Source of the DNA: Promethearchaeota archaeon
Lineage (GTDB): Archaea; Asgardarchaeota; Lokiarchaeia; Sigynarchaeales; SOKP01
Direction: 5' to 3'
Assembly (NCBI GenBank): GCA_016839655.1
Contig: JAEOTW010000057.1
Coordinates: 1-9,955, forward strand
DNA: 9,955 bases
Under the pieces are notes generated by a model that was not told the DNA's origin, did no database searches, and saw only the letters and a list, made by a program, of their open reading frames with translations. Shown one piece after another: positions 1 through 5,625 of the stretch (positions within the stretch are counted from its first letter, which is position 1; each line of letters opens with the position of its first letter). The position numbers were made by a program, and so were the translations under genes.

Positions 1-2
1 AC

Positions 3-755
3 CATCCTCGGAAAAAAAAAAGGGGGAATTTTGATCTAGCTAAGTATGACGGTGTAGGGTTCTTTTATTTTAAAGGAACAAATAATTCAGATAAGAAATA
101 TCAATGGACACACCCCAATCTGATGGATCTTGAATCATATGGTCCAAATAAAATAAATTTATTAAACCAATTATTCAAGATTGAAGCTAGTCAATTAATG
201 TTTTATCGAGGTGATAATAATACCTCTCAAAAAGGAATTATTTATTTAAAGAAAAGATGTAAAGATAATAACCAAATTTTAACGTCTATCATTGAATATG
301 AAGGAACTGGTTTTGATTATAAAACAAGATATATACCAAATGATGATGAAAATGATGTATTTAATTACTGTAATGATACAACAGCCTGTCAACTCTTAGA
401 TAATAAATTCCATACAACTCAAGAATGGTTAAGGGCAACTTATCATCTTGATTATCCTATGCACCCAGACTTAATACCACGCCATTTTAAAAATCCCCGA
501 AGTGCAGACATCATTCTTAGCAATGATGGAAGTATAGTGTACAACATTCATCATGGAAAACAGACGGGTAAGAATATTTCAAATCATGATTTAGGTCTAA
601 GAAAATGCATGAATGTTCCTTTAATTATAGGTGGTTCTTTAGAAATTCCAAATACAGAAGTATCTTATTGTAAAATTATAGACATTGTCCCTACATTACT
701 GAATATTTTAGGAAAAACACCACATAAGAGTGTCATTGGTAATAGTCTATTATAA
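3..755 (+). CDS. Alkaline phosphatase superfamily hydrolase, C-terminal part (5' end outside window)
   Basis: The frame is open from base 3 to the TAA at 753-755, giving about 250 residues. The first ATG at 123 is probably internal, because the 40 codons before it read as ordinary protein, including a YDGVGFFYFKG stretch. The C-terminus carries what I read as the end of an alkaline-phosphatase-like fold. It has an Asp/Gly-rich strand (DIILSNDGS) and an HGK...SNHD segment that supplies a metal-type His. A VPLIIGG strand follows, then DIVPTLLNILGK and a closing GNSLL, the usual ending of nucleotide pyrophosphatase/phosphodiesterase and sulfatase relatives. Such enzymes hydrolyse phosphate mono- or diesters, or sulfate esters, at a two-metal site. 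Substrate and localisation cannot be set because the catalytic N-terminal half is missing. The phosphate-uptake genes downstream fit a phosphate-releasing role, but a T-run and a 190-bp gap separate them, so this is only suggestive. Confidence 0.6.
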   Translation, partial: HPRKKKRGNFDLAKYDGVGFFYFKGTNNSDKKYQWTHPNLMDLESYGPNKINLLNQLFKIEASQLMFYRGDNNTSQKGIIYLKKRCKDNNQILTSIIEYEGTGFDYKTRYIPNDDENDVFNYCNDTTACQLLDNKFHTTQEWLRATYHLDYPMHPDLIPRHFKNPRSADIILSNDGSIVYNIHHGKQTGKNISNHDLGLRKCMNVPLIIGGSLEIPNTEVSYCKIIDIVPTLLNILGKTPHKSVIGNSLL

Positions 756-784
756 TTATTCCTTTTAAGCTATATACATCTATA

Positions 785-804
785 TAGGATATATGTAGGA
801 TATA
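785..804 (+). repeat. Tandem TAGGATATA direct repeat, 11-bp period
   Basis: TAGGATATA occurs at 785-793 and again at 796-804, offset by 11 bp or about one helical turn. Another TAGG follows at 803-806, and an imperfect TACAT/ATGTA inverted pair flanks the CTATATAG core just upstream. The block lies between the phosphohydrolase gene and the DUF47-PiT genes, where a regulator site would be expected. TAGG-containing relatives occur at 3621-3629, 4318-4338 and 4389-4397. Use as an operator is inference, since AT-rich DNA produces such words easily. Confidence 0.3.
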
Positions 805-829
805 GGTAAAATTTTTCAAGTAAGTCAAA

Positions 830-836
830 TTTTTTT
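830..836 (+). terminator. Poly-T stretch, possible archaeal terminator
   Basis: Seven consecutive T occur 75 bp past the stop of the phosphohydrolase gene and before the DUF47-PiT genes. Archaeal RNA polymerase can terminate at T-runs without a hairpin. Evidence is limited to the run and its position. Confidence 0.3.
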
Positions 837-944
837 ATTCTTAATAAACATATTTTGCTATTAATATAATATTCATAAAATTAAATTACGTATTGAGACT
901 TAATAGAACTATATCTTACTTGATTGAATGTAATTTTAAAGAAA

Positions 945-1607
945 ATGAAAGAATTTGATGATAAAGAACTAAATAAACTTAGTATTGATGAATTAACGCA
1001 ATTATTTATGGATAATATAAATGAACAGAACCTAAAGTTGATAAAAGGGATTGAATTTCTTGTTAAAGAGGATTTTAATAAATTCAAAGAAAACCTGAAT
1101 TACGTTATCGACACTAATACTGAAGTCCAAATAAAAAAAAAATTTGAATCTAAAATATTCAAATCAAAATTAATGTTCTCCAAAGCAGATAGGTTGAAGT
1201 TATTCACTAAGATAAACGATATCAAAAATATTGGGGAATATTTAGCAAATAGGATGCTTTTATATAAAGTGGTCTTTCCTGACGAAGAATTTAAGCTTCA
1301 GATTCAAAGTATCTTGAAATCATTAAGAACTATTTCCAATGATGTATCAGATGCAGTGAAATTGATTGGAACTGATCTAAGTAAAGCTCATGATATATGT
1401 GAAGAAATAAAAGAAGAAAGAAGAAAAATGAGAATTGAAGAGTGGAAATTAATAAAACGACTTTATAATTATGATATGGATTATCTTTCCAGAACTTTTC
1501 TGTACCTTAAGAATTTAATTGAAGATATAATGATGTTGGCCGATCATATAAAGGATTTTTCAGAATACATTCAGTTTCTAGCAACAAAATATCTAATCTT
1601 TGATTAA
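945..1607 (+). CDS. Divergent DUF47/PhoU-like phosphate transport accessory protein
   Basis: This is a 220-residue, all-helical, charged soluble protein placed directly before a PiT transporter (21-bp gap), the standard position of DUF47 proteins that partner PiT carriers. The fold-level match is to DUF47/PhoU: a long N-terminal helix, a middle segment around residues 80-115 (SKADRLKLFTKINDIKNIGEYLANRM), a central helix pair, and a C-terminal LIEDIMMLADHIKDFSEYIQFLA helix like the family's last helix. The usual acidic ExxxD metal motifs in helices 2 and 4 are not evident (only E60 and E153-E157, with no matching Asp), so it is a diverged copy and may bind no metal. ATG 945 is chosen. A TTG at 924 would add seven residues but has no better ribosome site; neither start has a clear SD. 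The A10 run at 1133-1142 lies in frame inside a Lys-rich helix. The proposed role is regulation or gating of the neighbouring transporter. Family assignment rests on weak similarity plus context. Confidence 0.6.
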   Translation: MKEFDDKELNKLSIDELTQLFMDNINEQNLKLIKGIEFLVKEDFNKFKENLNYVIDTNTEVQIKKKFESKIFKSKLMFSKADRLKLFTKINDIKNIGEYLANRMLLYKVVFPDEEFKLQIQSILKSLRTISNDVSDAVKLIGTDLSKAHDICEEIKEERRKMRIEEWKLIKRLYNYDMDYLSRTFLYLKNLIEDIMMLADHIKDFSEYIQFLATKYLIFD

Positions 1608-1628
1608 TAAATAAAAGTCAAGAATATT

Positions 1629-2666
1629 ATGGCTGAAGAATTAACAATAATCCTAGTTATAGTCCTAGTAATGATGGCTGTTGGTTTAGCTTTTAGCATT
1701 GGGGCGAATGATGAAACTCTTGCTTCTTTAGTCGGAGCCGGTGTGTTAAAGTTTAAAATAGCGTTAATAATAGGTGGCATCGCCATAGGTTCTGGTATGA
1801 TTCTTTTTAGTGGAGGTTTTGTTCCAGAAACCGTTGGTAAAAGCCTTTTAGGTGAGGGCTTGGAAGGAAAATATACTAATTATATGCTTTTAGCAGTACT
1901 AATAAGTAGTATTATATGGCTAGTAGTAGGTAGTTTTGCAGGCATTCCTTTAAGCAGTACTCACTCATTAATTGGGAGCATTGTTGGTGTTGTTATAATC
2001 TATGCAATCTCTCAAGGAGGAATTGATCTTAATACTGCGTTTAATTATGAAAAGTTAAGAGATGTTGTTTTAAGTTGGTTTATATCTCCGATATCAGGTT
2101 TATTAATCACATACATTCTCTTTAAAATAAGTGCTAAATTTGTTTTATCTCGGTTAAGGGGCTTAAATCAGATTGAAAAATCTGAAAAAACTTTTAAATG
2201 GCTATTATTAATTGCTGTTTTATTTGCAGAAATTTGGGTTGGAGCTAATTCAGGGGAAGCTTTAGGCATCCTTTTAGGTCTTAGGGAAAACAATTCTATT
2301 AACAGTAGTCAATATCTTATATTTGCAATTTTCTGTGGAATATTTGCATTTCTCGGTATTTACTTTGCAGCACGATATGTAATCAAAAATCTTGCTTCTC
2401 ATATGATAGATACACGCCCTAGTGAAGGGTTTATTATACAGATGAGTTCTGCACTTATTTTAATGGTTGCTACATTATTTGCCCTCCCAATTTCCCATAG
2501 CCATGTAATTGTCTTCTGTATAATTGGTATGAGTCTTGCCCAAAAAAAAGAGGTGGATTATAAAGGATTAGGTAAGATGGGACTCTATTGGGTATTGACC
2601 TTTCCAATAGCTGCACTTTTAGCAGGTTTTATCTATGTTGGGTTAAGTTCATTTGGATTATCATGA
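1629..2666 (+). CDS. PiT-family inorganic phosphate transporter (divergent)
   Basis: This 345-residue polytopic membrane protein has about ten hydrophobic segments and belongs to the PiT (PHO4) family of ion-coupled phosphate symporters. The family's internal duplication is visible. Repeat 1 has GANDET at residues 25-30 and PLSSTH at 107-112. Repeat 2 has GANSGEA at 205-211 and PISHSH at 287-292. A hydrophilic cytoplasmic loop (about 170-190, RLRGLNQIEKSEK) joins the halves. It is shorter than many bacterial homologues of 400 or more residues. Both signature copies deviate from the common GANDxxNA: copy 1 lacks the second Asn, and copy 2 has Ser for Asp. The substrate is therefore most likely phosphate, but altered ion coupling or a related oxyanion is possible. 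The ATG start lies 21 bp after the preceding gene, with no strong SD, suggesting co-transcription with that DUF47-like gene. Confidence 0.85.
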   Translation: MAEELTIILVIVLVMMAVGLAFSIGANDETLASLVGAGVLKFKIALIIGGIAIGSGMILFSGGFVPETVGKSLLGEGLEGKYTNYMLLAVLISSIIWLVVGSFAGIPLSSTHSLIGSIVGVVIIYAISQGGIDLNTAFNYEKLRDVVLSWFISPISGLLITYILFKISAKFVLSRLRGLNQIEKSEKTFKWLLLIAVLFAEIWVGANSGEALGILLGLRENNSINSSQYLIFAIFCGIFAFLGIYFAARYVIKNLASHMIDTRPSEGFIIQMSSALILMVATLFALPISHSHVIVFCIIGMSLAQKKEVDYKGLGKMGLYWVLTFPIAALLAGFIYVGLSSFGLS

Positions 2667-2687
2667 TAAATTATTAAAAATAAATGT

Positions 2688-2707
2688 AATATATATATAA
2701 TTATAAA
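2688..2707 (+). promoter_or_regulatory. TATA-type promoter candidate before the second DUF47 gene
   Basis: An AT-only stretch containing ATATATATAA followed by TTATAAAAAG lies in the 97-bp gap after the transporter. Archaeal TATA boxes sit about 26 bp before the transcription start, which would put the start between about 2715 and 2731. This supports separate, or additional, transcription of the second DUF47 gene. AT richness makes it a weak call. Confidence 0.3.
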
Positions 2708-2732
2708 AAGGTTATAATGATTGAAAATAAAT

Positions 2733-2738
2733 GGTGAT
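2733..2738 (+). promoter_or_regulatory. Shine-Dalgarno-like GGTGAT before a non-standard start
   Basis: GGTGAT matches the anti-SD complement and lies 4 nt before an in-frame ATA codon at 2743. From there the frame reads IGSLIEYLKRET, continuous with the DUF47 protein and resembling its expected first helix. No such site precedes the TTG at 2764. The arrangement decides between the starts only if ATA (or an ATG misread as ATA) is accepted. Confidence 0.3.
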
Positions 2739-2763
2739 TTGAATAGGATCTTTAATTGAATAT

Positions 2764-3426
2764 TTGAAAAGGGAAACTGCTTTAAATGCTTTAGAAAAGA
2801 CAATAACACATGCCCGGAAAGTACAAGAATGTGTAAGAGAGTTAGACACAGGATTGCAAATGCTTTTAAAAGAAAAAAATCTTGACAAATCATATAGTAT
2901 TTTTCATAATGTTGATGTTATAGAAAGAGATGCAGATAAATTAAGAAGAAAAATACAACAAGATATTTCTAGAGGAGAATTAGATCCTAGTATTAGGCAG
3001 AATCTTTCTCATCTAGTTAAGAGAATGGATGATGTGGCTAACTGTTGTACTGGAGTTGCTCGTAGAATTGCTACTATACCAGTTAAGTTCTGGGAACAAA
3101 GTAGTGAGGAAACCATAAATTTGGTTAGCCAGATTATGAAAACTACTGTCATATGCGGTGAGCTATTGGATAAAATTGTTATGGATTTTGTTGAAGATAG
3201 GAAAAATGTTAAAGAGATAGCAAGAAAAATAAATGAATATGAACATGATGTTGATCTAATGAATATTCAATTAAGAAAAAGCCTTCAAGAAACCCATTAT
3301 GATGTTAATTTCTTCACTATCTTTACAGCAGGAAATATATTTGATATTTTGGAAGCTATTTCCGACTCAATTGAAGGTGTCGCAGACTATATAATGGTTT
3401 TATTAACTAGTGAAAAAGGAATCTAA
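2764..3426 (+). CDS. DUF47/PhoU-like phosphate transport regulator
   Basis: This 220-residue helical protein clearly belongs to the DUF47 (TIGR00153-type, PhoU-related) family that accompanies PiT transporters. It contains IERDADKLRRKI at residues 53-64, a basic/acidic helix with the usual E-x-D metal motif. LVKRMDDVANCC follows at 84-95, with the paired Asp typical of the family. EYEHDVDLMNIQLRK at 158-172 is the second ExxxD-type motif, and LEAISDSIEGVADYI at 196-210 is the terminal helix. Unlike the copy upstream of the transporter, it retains its acidic metal-binding residues. The coordinates use TTG 2764, the first conventional start in frame. The frame continues upstream as GSLIEYLKRET back to 2743 and is interrupted by TGA at 2740-2742, just after ATG-GTG-ATT at 2731. 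The true N-terminus is therefore probably longer by about seven residues. It lies 97 bp after the transporter and probably modulates it. Confidence 0.85.
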   Translation: MKRETALNALEKTITHARKVQECVRELDTGLQMLLKEKNLDKSYSIFHNVDVIERDADKLRRKIQQDISRGELDPSIRQNLSHLVKRMDDVANCCTGVARRIATIPVKFWEQSSEETINLVSQIMKTTVICGELLDKIVMDFVEDRKNVKEIARKINEYEHDVDLMNIQLRKSLQETHYDVNFFTIFTAGNIFDILEAISDSIEGVADYIMVLLTSEKGI

Positions 3427-3446
3427 AACTATTTTAGGTTCAGTTA

Positions 3447-3554
3447 TTAGCAAGATTCAATTGATAATTCTTTTATCCATTTAAGAATTTCTTTTCTAAA
3501 TACTTCTAGTATTTCTCTTATATTACATTTATCAGTTGAGGGATCCTTAATGAT
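3447..3554 (-). pseudogene. Possible antisense ORF remnant, 35 codons, no start codon
   Basis: On the minus strand a frame reads IIKDPSTDKCNIREILEV, continues as FRKEILKWIKELSIESC and ends at a TAA (3447-3449). It is closed upstream by TAG. Its amphipathic Lys/Glu/Ile composition looks like the C-terminus of a real helical protein rather than random AT-rich translation, but it has no start codon. It may be the decayed end of a lost gene, or chance. I recognise no family. Confidence 0.2.
3466..3489 (+). terminator. Weak hairpin after the second DUF47 gene
   Basis: AATTCTT (3466-3472) and AAGAATT (3483-3489) form a perfect 7-bp stem with a 10-nt loop, followed by T-rich TTCTTTTCT. It starts 40 bp past the DUF47 stop codon. 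The stem is AT-rich and of low stability, so termination here is tentative. Confidence 0.22.
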
Positions 3555-3606
3555 CTATAAATCATAGCATTAAATTAAATTCACTTATAATTCCTAAAAA
3601 TTAATC

Positions 3607-3617
3607 TTTTATATAAT
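3607..3617 (+). promoter_or_regulatory. TATA-box candidate for the transglutaminase-like gene
   Basis: TTTTATATAAT is a good archaeal TATA element. It would place the transcription start near 3638 and give a short leader of about 28 nt before ATG 3666. No SD is visible in that leader. A TAGGTATAA word at 3621-3629 lies just downstream, where a repressor could act. Confidence 0.35.
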
Positions 3618-3665
3618 TGCTAGGTATAACTATTAATTCATAATTGAATTATCTAAAAAATTCTA

Positions 3666-4295
3666 ATGGATTCATATAACAAATTACCAGATGCTGAAAT
3701 TAAGCCTGTGGGGGAAATATCAAGTCAATTTTTGAAGCTTGGAATTAGAACTTTCAAGGAGGCTTGTGATTATGTACATAATATTGAATATGGTTATAAT
3801 ACGAATTATGATGATAAATTAATCTTTTTTAAAGAGAACAAAGGTTCTTGTACATCTAAACATGCTGTAATTGCAGGTTTTGCTAAAGAACTTAATATAC
3901 CACTATATAAGCATGTAGGCATTTATAAACTTAATGAGGAAATCTCGACGGGAATGAATAAAATTTTAAAAAAATATAACCTCCCCTATGTACCAATAGT
4001 CCATTGCTTTTTGGTGTATCAAGACTATCGATTTGATCTTACAGAAGGTAATTGTAACGGAAAAAATACTACTATCGAAGATTTTATATATGAAGAAAAA
4101 GTAGATCCATTTATCAGCAGAAAGGATGAGTATTTACTATTTAAAAAAATATTAAAAGAAAAAATTTTACCCTCAAATGAAATGGTTGGAATTAAGGAAA
4201 GATCTATATTAAAAGCGAGAGAAGAATCGATTATTCTTATAAAAGAAAATGCAATAAAACAAAAAAGACCAAAAACACCTAATTGTATCTATTAA
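3666..4295 (+). CDS. Transglutaminase-like (papain-fold) protein
   Basis: This 209-residue soluble protein has no signal peptide. The core reads as a transglutaminase-like fold with the catalytic triad in the usual order. C62 lies in NKGSCTSKHA at the start of the core helix, H113 in YVPIVHCFLVYQD, and D124 in YRFDLTEGN. The spacing and the strand after His match small bacterial and archaeal transglutaminase-like proteins, which may be proteases, deamidases, crosslinkers or peptide N-glycanase-like enzymes. The substrate is unknown. The N-terminal 55 residues are mixed and the C-terminal 50 are Lys/Glu-rich helix ending RPKTPNCIY. It stands alone between a DUF47 gene (239 bp upstream) and the AbrB-PhoU gene (153 bp downstream), with its own TATA candidate, so its place in the phosphate locus may be positional only. 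ATG 3666 is the only sensible start; no SD is evident. Confidence 0.65.
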   Translation: MDSYNKLPDAEIKPVGEISSQFLKLGIRTFKEACDYVHNIEYGYNTNYDDKLIFFKENKGSCTSKHAVIAGFAKELNIPLYKHVGIYKLNEEISTGMNKILKKYNLPYVPIVHCFLVYQDYRFDLTEGNCNGKNTTIEDFIYEEKVDPFISRKDEYLLFKKILKEKILPSNEMVGIKERSILKAREESIILIKENAIKQKRPKTPNCIY

Positions 4296-4323
4296 AATCC
4301 GATCTAGATATTTAATATAGGTA

Positions 4324-4331
4324 TTTTTTTT
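4324..4331 (+). terminator. Poly-T stretch after the transglutaminase-like gene
   Basis: Eight T begin about 28 bp past the stop codon. A short GTATT/AATAC stem brackets the run (4321-4325 and 4336-4340). It is plausible as an archaeal T-run terminator. Confidence 0.35.
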
Positions 4332-4392
4332 AGGAATACTTTAAAAAAATTATTATAAGAGTAAAAAAAATATATAGAATATATAGATTAGG

Positions 4393-4405
4393 ATTTAAAT
4401 ATATT
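4393..4405 (+). promoter_or_regulatory. TATA-box candidate for the AbrB-PhoU regulator
   Basis: ATTTAAATATATT, preceded by purine-rich TTAGG, lies about 50 bp before ATG 4449. The start of transcription would fall near 4425, leaving a leader of about 24 nt with an AAGG ribosome site at 4437-4440. A TAGGATTTA word at 4389-4397 overlaps the element and resembles the 785-804 repeat, so autoregulation is conceivable. Confidence 0.4.
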
Positions 4406-4448
4406 GTTCATTAATTTACTATAATAAATAATAAATAAGGATAAGATT

Positions 4449-5453
4449 ATGCCATTTCATATAGAAACAAGAAAGGTCCAGAAAACCGGGGGAAGCTCTT
4501 ACATTATAAGTTTACCCAAAGTATGGATCGATAAACACGGTGTTGAAAATCACGATACTTTAGGTATACTTAGTCAACCTGATGGGAATCTATTAATTAC
4601 TCCTCAAATTGATAATGAAAAAATGATTAAAACAAAGGAGATTAATGTTGATGATTTCAAAGATGATAATTATTTATTCCGTATTCTAATTGGAGTATAT
4701 ATAATGGGTTTTTCTAAAATTATAATAAAATCCAGCAGAAAATTTGAACCATATATTAGAGAGTGTATTACCAATTTTACTCAAATTGCGATCGGCCCTG
4801 AAATCGTAGAGGAATCAAGTAATTTCATTACTATTAAAGATTTACTAAATCCAACTGAAATGCCATTTGAAAAAACTATCAAAAGAATGTATATTCTCGT
4901 TCATGATATGCATGATGATGCAATTAAAGCTTTTGAAAACGGTGGTACAGATTTAGCTAAAGAAGTTATAAAAAGAGATAACGATGTTGATAGATTACAT
5001 TGGCTAATTGGGCGTCAATCCCATATGGTGTTGAGAGATATCATTCTCTGTCAGAAGATGGGTTTAACTTTAGAACAAGCTAACCATTTTCAGCAAATTT
5101 CGAGATTTCTTGAAAGGGTTGGGGATCACGCAGTTCGTATTGCTAAGAATATGTTATTAATAGACTACAGAAAGATTGAAAAAAATTTAGTTAAAAATAT
5201 CTTGAATGTCAGCAAATTATCTTTAGATTTATTGGATAAAAGCCTTGATGCATGGCTTCAAAAAAGTATTAGCTTAGCAAATGAAAATATAGAAGCCATA
5301 AAGGATTTAATATCAATTTCTGAAAAAATTTCCTTAGATACCACAAATAGTGCTGAACTATCAATTGCAATAGGTTACATCATTGAAAGTATTAGAAGAA
5401 CAGGAGAATATGCGGGAGATATCTCTGAGATCATTATAAATAATTTAGTATAA
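4449..5453 (+). CDS. AbrB-PhoU phosphate uptake regulator
   Basis: This 334-residue protein combines an N-terminal SpoVT/AbrB swapped-hairpin DNA-binding domain with a C-terminal PhoU-type helical region. The DNA-binding domain covers residues 6-52, with RKVQKTGGSSYIISLPKVW followed by GVENHDTLGI and DGNLLI. A linker domain (about 70-135) precedes PhoU helices from 140 on. RDNDVDRLHW at 177-186 and RFLERVGDHAVRIAKN at 219-234 are the metal/phosphate-sensing motifs of the PhoU family. A second, weaker copy is SIRRTGEYAGDISEI at 314-328. This architecture is typical of archaeal phosphate regulators, in which the AbrB part is expected to bind promoters and the PhoU part to sense the transport state. 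ATG 4449 is supported by AAGG 8 nt upstream and by a correctly placed N-terminal AbrB motif. It is transcribed alone, but it shares the locus with the PiT transporter and two DUF47 proteins, its likely targets or partners. Confidence 0.9.
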   Translation: MPFHIETRKVQKTGGSSYIISLPKVWIDKHGVENHDTLGILSQPDGNLLITPQIDNEKMIKTKEINVDDFKDDNYLFRILIGVYIMGFSKIIIKSSRKFEPYIRECITNFTQIAIGPEIVEESSNFITIKDLLNPTEMPFEKTIKRMYILVHDMHDDAIKAFENGGTDLAKEVIKRDNDVDRLHWLIGRQSHMVLRDIILCQKMGLTLEQANHFQQISRFLERVGDHAVRIAKNMLLIDYRKIEKNLVKNILNVSKLSLDLLDKSLDAWLQKSISLANENIEAIKDLISISEKISLDTTNSAELSIAIGYIIESIRRTGEYAGDISEIIINNLV

Positions 5454-5479
5454 GATTAAATCCTTACAATATCAATTTT

Positions 5480-5556
5480 AGAAAATTTTCTTACAAATTG
5501 GGTTGTATTATAACTAGTTAGATGTTAATTTTTTAGAATAATTAGTAAGAAAATTT
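5480..5556 (+). repeat. Palindrome plus 12-bp inverted repeat upstream of the redox operon
   Basis: AGAAAATTTTCT (5480-5491) is a perfect 12-bp palindrome. Overlapping it, AAATTTTCTTAC (5483-5494) is matched by its exact reverse complement GTAAGAAAATTT at 5545-5556, leaving a 50-bp spacer. The structure sits 70-146 bp before the flavoenzyme start, in the only promoter region of that operon. It could be a paired operator or a hairpin ending the AbrB-PhoU transcript, whose stop is 27 bp upstream. Confidence 0.4.
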
Positions 5557-5610
5557 AGTAATAATACATGATTCAAAAATAATAATTTTCAAATTTTAAG
5601 GCATAAATTA

Positions 5611-5617
5611 AAGGAGA
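5611..5617 (+). promoter_or_regulatory. Strong Shine-Dalgarno for the flavoenzyme
   Basis: AAGGAGA lies 8 nt before ATG 5626. It is the best ribosome site in the plus-strand half of the window and fixes the start of the redox operon's first gene, implying strong translation. Confidence 0.7.
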
Positions 5618-5625
5618 TTTGATAA

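Noticed and set aside
770..810. Short repeated TATA/GGATATA words as a CRISPR-like array
   Set aside because: Only two exact 9-bp copies with no unique spacers of CRISPR length.
881..1087. Minus-strand ORF of 68 codons
   Set aside because: It overlaps the DUF47-like gene; its Ser/Phe/Asn-rich translation is typical of an antisense shadow and it has no SD.
1133..1142. A10 run as a programmed frameshift site
   Set aside because: The frame continues unbroken through it with sensible helical protein on both sides.
1604..1786. Minus-strand ORF of 60 codons
   Set aside because: Lies antisense to the conserved start and first signature of the PiT transporter; no motif.
2740..2742. In-frame TGA as selenocysteine or recoded codon
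   Set aside because: No Sec-type motif or supporting structure is visible; a start-codon problem explains it more simply.
2633..2893. Minus-strand ORF of 86 codons, Leu/Ile-rich
   Set aside because: It looks membrane-like only because AT-rich antisense DNA gives hydrophobic codons. It spans the transporter end and the DUF47 start.
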